Source: JADHUC01 sp964623055
Lineage (GTDB): Bacteria > Planctomycetota > Planctomycetia > Pirellulales > Pirellulaceae
NCBI GenBank assembly: GCA_964623055.1
Contig: CAZURK010000022.1
Span: 1-64,000, forward strand
DNA length: 64,000 bases
Direction: 5' to 3'
In this document: positions 36,101 through 45,700 of the stretch, in pieces
Numbering within the stretch: position 1 is the first letter of the stretch
How the letters are laid out: each line of letters begins with the position of its first letter
Position numbers and translations under genes: made by a program
Notes under the pieces: generated by a model
Told to the model about the DNA's origin: nothing
The model's input: only the letters and a program-made list of their open reading frames with translations
The model's database searches: none

Positions 36101-38389
36101 GATCTGTTTCAGGTCTGCGAGCGGGAGATGCAGGCGCCAGGGGCCATCGTCAGACACATCAACGCCATCCTGAGCCGTATCGACCTGCCGTTATTGTTCA
36201 CTGTCAACCAAGAGGGCGGACGGCTATCCGAGTTGAACAAAGTCCACACCGTTACCCCCGGCAACATGGCCCTCGGGGCGATCCAGGATCTGCAAACGGC
36301 CGAAGAACTTACGTACCAAGCCGCCTCGGTGATTGCCGAAGAGTTGCGGGCAGCGGGGATGACGTGGAACTTTGCACCGGTGGTCGATCTGGCGGAATGC
36401 CGTACCAATCGGGACGTGGGCACGAGGCCCTTTGGCAGCGACCCGGCGAGGGTCGCGAGACTCGGGGCCGCGTTTGTACGGGGCCTTCAAGACAACGGGG
36501 TGTTGGCAACTGCAAAACACTTTCCGACGTACGGTCGGGCTGACCGCGATGCTCACGTCGCGCTGTCCAGAATCCGCTCGTCCGATGCGGATTTGGAGGC
36601 GTACAGGGCGGCAGCCAAAGCCGGTGTCGCAGCTATTATGCTCGGTCACGTCATCGTCGAGGACTGGGATCCGTCGAGACCGGCGTCGGTATCACCGGAA
36701 GCAATTCGAATCATCCGCGAAGTCTTGGGCTACGAGGGGATGATCGTGACCGACGGGCTGACCATGAAGGCGTTGGCCAATCACTACAAGGCCGAAGGCA
36801 AAGATCCCATCGATGCCGCCTTGGATTCGTTTCGAGCGGGTGCGGACGTGATGTTGCACGTCCAGGATTTGACGCACAAACGATCGAAGAAGCAGGAAAG
36901 CAAGTCCAACGACAAGAAGATCCGGACCTACACAAGACTTCGGAATCTGATCGCAAAGGCGTCGCACGAGTTTAGCGACCAGCGGGTTGACCGATCGTTT
37001 AGAAAGCTGGTTCGCGCAATGATCCGTTTCGGCGTAACCGCGCCTTTGCCGTCGAAGGGAAGTCTGGAGAGAATTGTCAAATCAAACGGGTCTCGGCGAC
37101 TGATGGAGAAGATCGGCGATCACGCCATCACGCTGGTCAAGAACGATCGTCTGATCCTCCCACTCGACCCCAATTCCAAACGCGAGAGGATCCTTGTGCT
37201 GAGTATTCGGCCCTGGATGACGGCGCTGACGGACAAGGCATGGTTCAACCAATTCTCGATCTGCGATGGCATTCGAGAGATCTGCCCACGTGCTGACGTG
37301 CTTCGTGTGGACCTTCGATACAACAGGAAAACCAAGACGGGGCCGGACATTGACGAAACCGTGGAAACGGCCCTCGCCGCCAGCCGGAAGTACGACATCA
37401 TTGTTGCGCAGACCTACAACGCCCATCTGCCCGACATTAGCGAGCATAAGAAAAACCAAGCTGAACTCGTCAACAGGCTCCTGGACGAATTCGGCCACGA
37501 AAAGAAAATCATCGTTGCTGCACTGGGAGATCCGCACGACATTCTGGAGTTTCCGCGGGTACCGGCATACGTGGCCACCTATGGCGCCTCGCCCGGCTCG
37601 GTATCCGCCGTGGGAAGGCTGCTCTTTGGCGAGATTCAGCCAACCGGGCGCCTACCTGTGGCCATTCCGGGCATGTATCCGTGCGGCCATGGCTTGAGTT
37701 TCTGGGACTACGAGGACCTTCGAACGCAGTACATCAGACGGTACTCCCTCCCGGCCGAGACGTTCGACGTTCCGCAAGATGCGGCCTCGCATGCAGAAGG
37801 TCCGGTCTTAGATGACCACCTGCACCTGATGCTCCGGAAGTTGCGGTCTTTGATTCTGGACAGTGCCCCGGATCTCCCCGACAGTTGCGCCGATTTCGCC
37901 AGGCATCACCAGGAACGGCTCAAGGACTTCGTCTTTCTTCACGATGTGGGCAAGCTGGCCACAACAAGGATAAAGGTTGACGGCCAAGTCGAGGACGTGG
38001 GGAAGTACCGGTCTGTGGATCACTCTGCCCGATGGGACTCGGGGCGAGTCAGGATCACGTATCCGGGTCACGAAGAGCACTCGTACACGATGCTGCAGGG
38101 GAAAGTTCCGGATGACCTGGCAAACATCATCAGAATACATGGGATCAACGACGTGTTTCGCCACGAAGTCGGTGATATCGAAGCGCTCCGGCGTGCCTAC
38201 GAACGGCTGTGGCGGAATCTGAACCGTGATCGCGAGGCAGTCGAGTTTGCGTTCATTGCCATGTACATCGACGTCGCGGCGAGCCGCAAACAGCGGCACG
38301 GCGACAAGATGCCCCATACAGACGAAGATGACTTCCGTTTGGGCTTTTTCAAAGCAAAGGACGTGTGCAGTGGATTGGGAAGCAAATGA
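33107..38389 (+). CDS. Giant multidomain protein: ROK-like kinase, GlnD-like NTase, LRV, GH3, HD
   Basis: 1760 residues. ATG at 33107 follows AGGAG by 7 bases. Residues 1-150: unassigned. About 150-475: ROK/hexokinase-fold kinase (YLGVDVGGSSVKLAAVV, VHLKNDGYAGAFYGAA, AYIGLGSS, VIVGGGLATG), without the CxCGxxGC zinc motif of ROK proteins. About 570-830: Pol-beta-type nucleotidyltransferase (YGGHAKGWAVTGSDLDFVLH) with the GlnD-like KRDSGGLRDVSRLLWLAEI. About 885-955: LRV-type repeats (VARNRNTPCRLLTSLLHDN). About 970-1300: GH3/NagZ-like domain (FTVNQEGGRL, KHFPTYGRADRDAH, VTDGLTMKAL with the nucleophile Asp). About 1335-1530: GH3 C-terminal domain. About 1560-1740: HD domain (FLHDVGK, GHEEHSYTM, IIRIHG). 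There is no signal peptide, so it is cytoplasmic. Function is unknown. Confidence 0.85.
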   Translation: MYLPKSQFRSALVDTAEAAPTERILVHFPKSEVGEGTSDFCIEVERDTPQPQREAAADYIVAHILNAMLNNRGPEAVVVAAPRGWKSSIRHALQTNKFWSKVKKCVEGYYGRGAARIRFSNEGRIKKRCPRAARANSDRHVSAFCEGNSGGAYLGVDVGGSSVKLAAVVESEKMRLGVLPKGNYALKTAESYLDLVKESLIEARQRLFRLGVVPRGISISFNTAVAPGTLALPQCVKTRLGRAGTKKVSHLVSSIAEWVDREFGDVPVHLKNDGYAGAFYGAASTGKPNSAYIGLGSSVAFGFVGKAGEHARGLCEAHYMRLDLSSDGRGAHRSTPGALAYHLGAQGFISIAKDLGLVATGKIKGRTRKAAALIAAANDGDGAAMTIAHFMGSYLAEAIAEFTNYWPVENVIVGGGLATGDFGRVMVDTARLVLKQRFQQLSGVALIHCGEDCVFASALGAAYYARAADSQAMQDRGLAAVVRRDWGSHVRAQNVVFKRRLSGDIHGCSHRFARKDAQPPALSEEQFTASLRESVAAQLKTISSLGEDQQQGIKIAEAISSLHTAALGLAFEFFLDSRSLAHVTEKVALFVYGGHAKGWAVTGSDLDFVLHADESVGEDTQVSIHRFLRNVAANLGFEKSSPCIQTFVAKGLQTGRLDSVMDRARFGELTFVAGAPEIGLEVEQAKRTLRRDDAEEFFFHAFSGPTAKRKAGALDVKRDSGGLRDVSRLLWLAEIEDRLHGRRSVDRLSANLPLSMRDRIVGSLDFLLAVRDLFRSRGIHSDTIDDADIERIACTVPWLQTKDSFCTRYRKHLRSVRAAKSRLIRQLLTSLEEKGQIPQVDLVYDVDTGRFKRGTSPQELLDLAGQCFPLKYLVALKAEAPDVLMQLRRRARWSIRHALAKNERAPAEILVGLARNGSYEERDVRLMVARNRNTPCRLLTSLLHDNAEVVRKAAAKSLEDRLLSELSKKDKLTMLLMPNTAKPLRLPEHGRIRREFGVDLFQVCEREMQAPGAIVRHINAILSRIDLPLLFTVNQEGGRLSELNKVHTVTPGNMALGAIQDLQTAEELTYQAASVIAEELRAAGMTWNFAPVVDLAECRTNRDVGTRPFGSDPARVARLGAAFVRGLQDNGVLATAKHFPTYGRADRDAHVALSRIRSSDADLEAYRAAAKAGVAAIMLGHVIVEDWDPSRPASVSPEAIRIIREVLGYEGMIVTDGLTMKALANHYKAEGKDPIDAALDSFRAGADVMLHVQDLTHKRSKKQESKSNDKKIRTYTRLRNLIAKASHEFSDQRVDRSFRKLVRAMIRFGVTAPLPSKGSLERIVKSNGSRRLMEKIGDHAITLVKNDRLILPLDPNSKRERILVLSIRPWMTALTDKAWFNQFSICDGIREICPRADVLRVDLRYNRKTKTGPDIDETVETALAASRKYDIIVAQTYNAHLPDISEHKKNQAELVNRLLDEFGHEKKIIVAALGDPHDILEFPRVPAYVATYGASPGSVSAVGRLLFGEIQPTGRLPVAIPGMYPCGHGLSFWDYEDLRTQYIRRYSLPAETFDVPQDAASHAEGPVLDDHLHLMLRKLRSLILDSAPDLPDSCADFARHHQERLKDFVFLHDVGKLATTRIKVDGQVEDVGKYRSVDHSARWDSGRVRITYPGHEEHSYTMLQGKVPDDLANIIRIHGINDVFRHEVGDIEALRRAYERLWRNLNRDREAVEFAFIAMYIDVAASRKQRHGDKMPHTDEDDFRLGFFKAKDVCSGLGSK

Positions 38390-40445
38390 AAGGGTCTGCG
38401 GCTTGGCCCCGGACGGTTCGAGGCTTTCGTCGCCAAGCGACAGCGAGTTCAAAGACACCTTGGCCTGGATTGCGTGCGAGCTTCGGAAAAAGACGTACAG
38501 AATCCTGGAGGCATCCCAATCGGGACATTTGGGAGGGCCCTTGTCAAGCGTCGAGTTGCTCGTTGTGCTCTATTTCGGTGGCGTTCTGCGCTATGATCCA
38601 AGTGAACCGCATCAGGAAGACAGAGACCGAGTCGTTCTAAGAGGACACTTAGGCCCGATCCGCTATCCGATCTTGGCGATGGCCGGTTTCTTTCCCGAAA
38701 GCAGGCTTCTGACATACCGCAAGTTCAACTCGCAACTGCCAGGGCACGAGGATTTCCGCATGGTTCCGGGCGTCGACATCACGCCGAGCGGCTCGTTGGG
38801 TATGGTCCTTTCCTACGGTGTTGGCGCGGCGCGGGTGGGGAAGAAGGAGCGCAGGCCGTTCAACGTTTTCGTTTTCTTGGGCGACGGCGAGGAGCAAGAA
38901 GGGAACGTCTCGGAGGCGGCAAGAAACGCGGTCGGACTGGAGTTGGACAACCTCGTTTGTATCATCGACAAGAACGAGAAGCAGTTGACGGGGCGGACTC
39001 GGGACGTAGATAAAGTAGACAGCTTGGCGCGCATATGGAGAGGCTACGGTTGGTACGTCATTGAATTGGAGGATGGCCACGATATTGCCCAAATCCGAAA
39101 GGCGTACGATGGAGCGCTAGCTCGAGACGGCCCCACTGTTATCATCGCGCACACGACAAAAGGAAAGGGCGTTCCCGGCATCGAGAAACACCGCACAGGG
39201 ATGCACAGCGGAAGAGAGAAGTCGAAAAGCTTGACGTGGGACGACCTTGTCCAAATCCAGGAGAACGAACAACGGGAGTATGGTAGATGTTGCCATCGGG
39301 ATTTCATTAGACGCGCTCAGACGCTCGCGAAGCCGGAGGTTCGAAAATCGCGGCCCGCTACGTCTGCCGTCAATCATCCCGAACTGGACATTAGGCCCGG
39401 GCCGAAGAAGTACGGCAACATGGTCAAGTCACTGGAGGACTACTTCCGTCAATTGACAGACAGCCAACCACCCTTCAAAGTCTACTCGCTTGCCGCCGAC
39501 TTTCTGCCTGCTTTCCGCGTCAAACGGCGGACGCTGAGGCGATTGGGGGACTACGTTGATGTGGGGCTGAAAGAGCAACACATGGTCGCCATGGCCCACG
39601 GAATTTCGATCACGGACCCAAACGCCAGATCGCTCGTTTTCATTGGCGACGAGTTTCTGTATCGGTCTGCGGATCAGATGAGTGCTTGCGCACAGGGACG
39701 GAGTAATGTGATTTTCCTTACGTGCGACGCGGGAATCTGCGGCGCATTTAACGGGCCGACCCACCAGTCCAGCGGACAACCCGGCATGATCGCCATGATG
39801 CCTCGAATTACGACGCTGGAACCGGCGGATATCGACGACCTCTACGACTGTCTCAATTGGGCGTTTGGTCAGCCGCGCGGACCTGTGTACATCCGAACGC
39901 ACATCGTGCCCGTGCCCGAGTGGAAGCGGCCGTCAAGTGGCCACGATACGATTCGCGGCTACAACGTCGCCCATAATCCGCCGGCTGGGAAAAGGCCAGA
40001 CTTGATCGTAGTCGCCAGCGGCTTCTTGGTCGGCACGGCAGTTGAAACGAGCAGGAGGGCGGCCGCGCGTGGTCTTCGACTCAAGGTGATCAGCGTCACA
40101 AATCTCAAATCTCTCGACGAGGGCTTTGTGCGTTTGCTGGAAAACGATATCCCGGTGCTGACTGTCTACAACGGGAATCCGGCCATACTGCAGTCGTTCG
40201 TGGCAAAGGCCGTGATGGAGCATTCAGATGTCGCGAAGACTCCGTCTGTCATAAAGGGGCACGGTTTCGAATACGGTATGACCGGCTCGCTACCAGATCT
40301 CTTGGACCACTTCGGGTTCACGCCCGATGGGCTCCAGCACGTCATCGAAGAGTTGGCGCAACCGCCCAGCGCGAAGATTCATCTTTCGGCCAACAGAAGG
40401 AATATTCCTGCCCGATCCCCGGGAGTTGTGAAGAGACCGACATAG
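38370..40445 (+). CDS. Transketolase-like thiamine-diphosphate enzyme
   Basis: 691 residues. GTG at 38370 is the likely start: AAGGA lies 8 bases upstream, and the gene then overlaps the previous one by 20 bases, implying coupling. The N-terminal ThDP domain has ASQSGHLGGPLSS, RGHLGP, PSGSLGMVLSYGVGAA and the ThDP/metal motif GDGEEQEGNVSEAARN with IIDKNEKQ. The pyrimidine domain has VDVGLKEQHMVAMAHG with the catalytic Glu near residue 401. A C-terminal transketolase domain follows. All three domains of transketolase are present, but the sequence is diverged (RGHLGP in place of GHGAP-type motifs). It should transfer two-carbon ketol units between sugars. The donor and acceptor are unknown; association with the multidomain protein suggests a specialised sugar pathway. 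Confidence 0.8.
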   Translation: MDWEANERVCGLAPDGSRLSSPSDSEFKDTLAWIACELRKKTYRILEASQSGHLGGPLSSVELLVVLYFGGVLRYDPSEPHQEDRDRVVLRGHLGPIRYPILAMAGFFPESRLLTYRKFNSQLPGHEDFRMVPGVDITPSGSLGMVLSYGVGAARVGKKERRPFNVFVFLGDGEEQEGNVSEAARNAVGLELDNLVCIIDKNEKQLTGRTRDVDKVDSLARIWRGYGWYVIELEDGHDIAQIRKAYDGALARDGPTVIIAHTTKGKGVPGIEKHRTGMHSGREKSKSLTWDDLVQIQENEQREYGRCCHRDFIRRAQTLAKPEVRKSRPATSAVNHPELDIRPGPKKYGNMVKSLEDYFRQLTDSQPPFKVYSLAADFLPAFRVKRRTLRRLGDYVDVGLKEQHMVAMAHGISITDPNARSLVFIGDEFLYRSADQMSACAQGRSNVIFLTCDAGICGAFNGPTHQSSGQPGMIAMMPRITTLEPADIDDLYDCLNWAFGQPRGPVYIRTHIVPVPEWKRPSSGHDTIRGYNVAHNPPAGKRPDLIVVASGFLVGTAVETSRRAAARGLRLKVISVTNLKSLDEGFVRLLENDIPVLTVYNGNPAILQSFVAKAVMEHSDVAKTPSVIKGHGFEYGMTGSLPDLLDHFGFTPDGLQHVIEELAQPPSAKIHLSANRRNIPARSPGVVKRPT

Positions 40446-40591
40446 CGTTTCCCGCATTTGCGTCAGGTTCTGTGCACAACCGAGACGCGTCGCCACCGCC
40501 GAGCAAATCTGCTACAGTAAATTCTCGTTCCGCGCAAACATGCCCTCGGTATCCATCGCGTCGCTTAACGGGTCGTCCGGAGAGAATTGCC

Positions 40592-42763
40592 ATGCAAGCA
40601 CAATGGTTGAAATCCCTCGTTCTACCGCTGGTGATGGCGGCGTCTCCGCTGCCTGCCCGTACGCCCCCACCCCGCGAGCGCCCCGTGGACAGAGAAGCTA
40701 TGACGCCAGCGCCCATAGCAGTGGAGTCCCCACCCCGTACGTCGTTTCGACGGCCGTTGACGGAGAGGGAACCTCGGACACTGTTGCCTCGGATCGAGGA
40801 AAGCAGACCAATACGACGATACGTCAAACGGTCGCGGGAAACGGACAAGGACTATCGCCTGGTGGTGGACCTGAGCGGCCAGAGACTGTCGTTCGACGTG
40901 CCTGAGATCACGATCTACCGCGACAGTATCAACGCCGTGCGCCGAAATGACACGATGGAGGTGACCGCGCGCACGGCAAAGCTGATGTCCGGCACCAAGA
41001 CGGTGGCACAGGTTTCGCGAGGGCGTCTGTTGCACGTGGACGATGTCAAGGACCCATGGATCAAGACCGCCGTTCTGGAAGACGGCCAGCAGAAGATTGG
41101 ATGGATCCACAGGAGCAATATCAAACTGCACTCGGTCGAAGCGAAACTTCATCCGACACCTGCGCAAATCTCGCGTGCCGAGTTTGCATCCGCAGGGTTG
41201 CTGGTGCAAAAGGCCAAGTCGTTCGACGACGGATTGTACGCTGCCGTGGAACTCGCTGCGCAAGACGGCGCAGGAGAGTTTTCAGGCAAGCGATCCATGC
41301 TCAAGAACCTCGCTCGAAGCCTCGCCCGAACTCCCGCCGATGAATTCGGCCGCGCCGAAGCGATCGTGTTGGCGGGTGGCCGACTGGGTGGTGTCGACGT
41401 TGCGCTGGTGCCGGCGGCCGCCCAGCTTGTCGATACGCAACTGAGGACGTTCCTTGCCGATCGGCGACGCTCGAAGCCGCTGGCGTTCTACACCTGGTCT
41501 GACGAGCTTTCGGCCATCTTTCAACAAGACCGAATGCTGCAAACGGATCTCGCCGATCAGTCCCTGGAACGGCTAGTGAAATCCCTTCGCGAGGAAGCCA
41601 ATTGCCGCGATACGTATGAGGCATATCTTCGGCTGGTCTATCGGCTCACGAATCCATCTTCCTGGCAGGACCTTCGTGAACCCTTGGCAGCCATCGAGAA
41701 GAACGAATCGACCCGTTCGTTGGGCAAGATCGCGTTCTTTCCCCCGTCACGGAGCCGCGAGACTGACTTGATGATACGACTGTTCGGCAACCGGCCGATC
41801 CCGCCGGGATTTAACCTGGCCGACGAATTGGTGAAGAGAATCCGCGACGGGCGTCTCAATCTTGAACCTACGGAAAATTCCGGTTGGTACGACCATCAGC
41901 TTTGGGCGTTGGAACCTCTGGTGGTGCCGGACCGAATGGCCGAAGCAAGGTACATGACCTTGAATGACCGATACCGGGAGAAACTGGCCGAGCTGTTCAA
42001 AGGCGCTTATGCGCTAACGCGCGAAACGCACATCAAACAACTGGATGTGCCGGACGCAGGGGCTGCCCCGTCTGGCCACCGACCGCCGCCCAAACCCAAG
42101 TTTTACGTCTCGCCGGAGTTGAGCAGCGAACCGTTGCCGACGTTCTGTCTCAGGCGAGCACAAGCGTATCGTTTCGTCCGAGGTGTACTGGAAGAGACGT
42201 TTGGGTCTACTGCGCTGAAGAAGATGTATCGGCAAACACCCGAGGGACCGGTCGAAAAGTGTCTGGACGATGAACTCACCGAGATCGAGAGCCTTTTCCA
42301 CGGTGCGTACGTCACCATTGCCCGTCAGATGGGCATGAGGCCCGACGCGTCCCTTTCGCTGGGCACCGGCGACGCCGAACGGGATGCAGAAGCATTCCTG
42401 CATTGGACCGCCAATCATTCGCTCGATCCAGACTCGGGTCGGGACGTGCGGATGATGGTCCCCGTGTTCTACGATGTGGTGCGCAAGAAGACCAAAGTCT
42501 GGGCAATGCTGGGATGGCAGTGGCATCGTCTGAATCTCTCGTTCGCCAGCAGACCGCGTGTGCAGGTGTTTGATGAGAACGACAACCGGCTGGATCGTAG
42601 TCAATACGACCTGCGTTATGGTCGGAGCAGCGAAGAGGTGGTCGTTCCGGTAACCGCAGAATTCTACGTGGACCGCGTGCTTGATCGAGACGAATTCCGC
42701 CGGCTACTGGACACCTACAAAAGCCGATCTGCCGTCCTCCACCACGTTGCGTCGGGTCAGTAA
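40592..42763 (+). CDS. Secreted protein with SH3-like domain, function unknown
   Basis: 723 residues. ATG at 40592 follows GGAGAG by 7 bases and opens a signal peptide (MQAQWLKSLVLPLVMAASPLPA), then a Pro/Arg-rich linker. Residues about 110-175 (INAVRRNDTMEVTARTAKLM, ISRGRLLHVDDV-like strand, KIGWIHRSNIKL) resemble a bacterial SH3 domain. The rest is helical and unassigned, ending in a beta-rich part (WAMLGWQWHRLNLSFASRP, YDLRYGRSSEEVVVPVTAEFYVDRVL). It ends 11 bases from the convergent quinoprotein-like gene. It starts 146 bases after the transketolase gene, probably as a separate unit. Confidence 0.55.
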   Translation: MQAQWLKSLVLPLVMAASPLPARTPPPRERPVDREAMTPAPIAVESPPRTSFRRPLTEREPRTLLPRIEESRPIRRYVKRSRETDKDYRLVVDLSGQRLSFDVPEITIYRDSINAVRRNDTMEVTARTAKLMSGTKTVAQVSRGRLLHVDDVKDPWIKTAVLEDGQQKIGWIHRSNIKLHSVEAKLHPTPAQISRAEFASAGLLVQKAKSFDDGLYAAVELAAQDGAGEFSGKRSMLKNLARSLARTPADEFGRAEAIVLAGGRLGGVDVALVPAAAQLVDTQLRTFLADRRRSKPLAFYTWSDELSAIFQQDRMLQTDLADQSLERLVKSLREEANCRDTYEAYLRLVYRLTNPSSWQDLREPLAAIEKNESTRSLGKIAFFPPSRSRETDLMIRLFGNRPIPPGFNLADELVKRIRDGRLNLEPTENSGWYDHQLWALEPLVVPDRMAEARYMTLNDRYREKLAELFKGAYALTRETHIKQLDVPDAGAAPSGHRPPPKPKFYVSPELSSEPLPTFCLRRAQAYRFVRGVLEETFGSTALKKMYRQTPEGPVEKCLDDELTEIESLFHGAYVTIARQMGMRPDASLSLGTGDAERDAEAFLHWTANHSLDPDSGRDVRMMVPVFYDVVRKKTKVWAMLGWQWHRLNLSFASRPRVQVFDENDNRLDRSQYDLRYGRSSEEVVVPVTAEFYVDRVLDRDEFRRLLDTYKSRSAVLHHVASGQ

Positions 42764-42774
42764 AATCCCTCACA

Positions 42775-45700
42775 TCACTCGGACGTTCGCCCTGTTTCAG
42801 TTTCCTCGATCAACATACCACTGATCGTAGGCGGCGCTCCGGTTCGAGGCAGGAGTTCGATGGTGAGTTGATCGGCAGCATCGATGGTTGTTTCCTTGAT
42901 CAACGGCTTGTGCGGGCCGCCGGGTTCCTTCTTTGGGAACGTCACGGAGACAGCGGTCTCTGCCTGAAGTCTTGCTTCGAAGCTGGTGGCGTCCTCCATC
43001 CCATCCAGGTCGCAGAAGAACAACGTAACGTGGTATCGGCGAGACGGCGAGACTTCCGGGGCAAGGCGGATTTGCAGCTTGAGCGGGCCGGAGAGTGTGC
43101 TGGTGTAGAGCCAGGGCATATCCGTGCCCTCGATCGTCGTCCAATCCGGATTGCGCCAAGCGGCCGTCACATCGGCCCCAATGCCCAGTGCGTCGATTGG
43201 CAGATTGTCGAAAGGCACTCGCCCCATGCCGCCGGCTCCGCGAGGGCCGGTCGTGGACGGGCGGGGAAAAGCGAACCAGATGTTGCCGTCCTTGTCGGGT
43301 TTGTCGCCGGGCGCGCCGAAGTTCAGTCGCAGCCCAGTGATTGGCAGGTTCTTGGGTCGTGGTGAACCTGTATAGAGCCCCCAATGATTGTGGCGATTGT
43401 CGGGCATTAGCGCCAGTGAAGTCTTGTAGTTGTACGCGCACGGGCACGAACTGGACCCCTCCGGCGCAAGCACCAGCCCGCAGGCGGGAATCATGTTGAT
43501 CCAGCATCCAGCGCGCATGTTCGGGAAATGATAGACACCGCTACGACCATCCAGGTCGAAGAAGCCCATGGAACCGGAACGTTTCATCGCCACGGCGGCG
43601 CAACCGGCCAGTCGCCCGCAACCGCCGGCAACCGACGCGGCGAACGGCGTCATCCGGCCGGTCAACGGATCTTCTCGTAGGATCGGATCGCCGGTACGCT
43701 GGTCGCAGGCGTTACGCAGATAGACGACGTCGCCTACGACGACCGGGAACGGGGCGTTTTCGTCTCGCGTCCACAGCAATTGCCCATCGTTGGCGGAGAA
43801 AGCTGAGACGCCGGGACCTTCCGTCGTCGCGCGCAGCCCGTGCCACACTGGAATCGTCGCAAGGATCACGCCGTTGGCCACATACAACGAGTTCTGTCGG
43901 GCGCCGATATTCGGCGTCGCCCACAGTTCTTCGCCTGATCGCAAGTCCAACGCCTTCAGGGCTCGATCGTGGGAAGCCCCACGCAGGCTGAAGACGGGCC
44001 TTTCCTTGGATTGGGGTATTCGTTTCGGAGCACTCTTTACGCCTCGCCTGAACCTGGGAAAGACATCCGCCGGCGCCAAGCCGTCGATCAGATACAGCCG
44101 GTCGCCCTGAATCACAATCGCATTTGAATCGATGGCACTTTCGGATTCATAGGTCCATCGGACCTTTCCCGTCGTCTTGTCCAAAACGAACAGAAGCCGA
44201 TTGGCGGGATGGGCCATCGACCACCAGGACCGCCGGATGTTCGGTTGGCCGATCGCACCAACCACGGCGTCATCTGTCACGGCCAAATACTCCCAGATCC
44301 GCTCGTTGCCCGCTTCGGTGCCGACGTTCGTGTCTGAGCTGGGCACATCCGGTGGCTTGTAGGTGAACAGCGTCTTGCCTGTGTCGCGATCCAGACGCAG
44401 ACACTTGGCGTCCTGCAGGGCATAGAGCGCGTCTTCATCCACCGCCATACATCCGCCGCGATAGGCCGAAGGCCAGCGACCCACGCCCGGCAGTTCCCGC
44501 TCCCAAATGATCCGACCGTTGTATGCATCGACAGCGTGCAGATAGTCGATTCCAGCCACATACAGGCGCCCGTCGATCGCCAGCGGGACGGGTGCGCGGT
44601 AATGACGGCTGACGATGTCGGCCGGCCCCACACTGCCAAACCAGAGTACCTTCAGAGGCAATCGCACCAATTGGTCCGCCGATGCGCCCGACTTGCCGGC
44701 GTCTGCGTATTGGTGCGTCCATACTCCGGCGCCGGGCAGGGGACCACGTTCGATTCGGATACCGACGTCGATAGATCTCTTTTCCGCCTCCGGGGCTCCG
44801 CCTTCCGTCAACCATTGATCCACGTCCGGACGCAACGACTCGCGGCATGCAATCACAGCCACGCCGCCACACGGACGCAGGACGCGATACACTTCCGATG
44901 CAGGTATCTGTTCCAGTTCCGCGGCGGATTCGACGTTGACCACGATCAGATTTGCCACGTAGTCAGCGTACGGCAGCGGGTTGACTGCGACGTTATGGAT
45001 GGCAACGCGTGTCCCGTAGAGGCCTGCGTCGGCCAGTCTGTCGCGTGTCTTCCCCACATCGCGCGAACCAGCCGCCCAGTACCACATCAGATTCGTTTGG
45101 CGCGCCAGTTCGGCAAGGCAGGCCTCGTTCGTGTTGCCCAGAATCAAGCCATAGCCGTCGGTGACGCCGCTGGCCGACAAGATGGATTTCACACGATCCT
45201 TCGTGGCGGGCGGGACAGCGTCGAAAAAGGGGTCAGGTCCAATTTGTGCAAAGCACCCTTCGGGCCGTTCCGGCAAATTGGACCTGACCCCTTTTTCGAC
45301 GCGCCGATAACAGTGAATCTCGCCTTCGGTGGTGCTGACCAGAAGCGACTGATCGGCGATCAGCAGTCCGTGCACATCGCCCATCAGTTCTGTCTCCCAG
45401 GTCTTGCTGCCGTCTTCCGCGCTGTAACATACCAGCGTTCCGCGCCCTCCGGCAATCAGTGTGGAGCCGGCCTGGATCAACTCGTAAATGCGATCGACTG
45501 GCGTTTCCCAGAGTTTGTGGTTCGCGGCGTCCACCATGTGCCCTTCGGAGCTGCCCATCTTTGCCACGTAGCTGTCAGGTGCCGCTTCAAGCACGTCTTT
45601 GAGGTCGATGCCCACAAGCTTGCCGGGGCCGATCAGGCTCATTCGCCCCTCGTCGTTGATGACACCCTTCAGGACGCCGTTCAGATGGAACACTTCCTGG

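Noticed and set aside
38226..38369. 5' extension of the transketolase ORF
   Set aside because: Those codons lie within the HD-domain coding end of the fusion gene and are low-complexity; a GTG with AAGGA upstream fits better.
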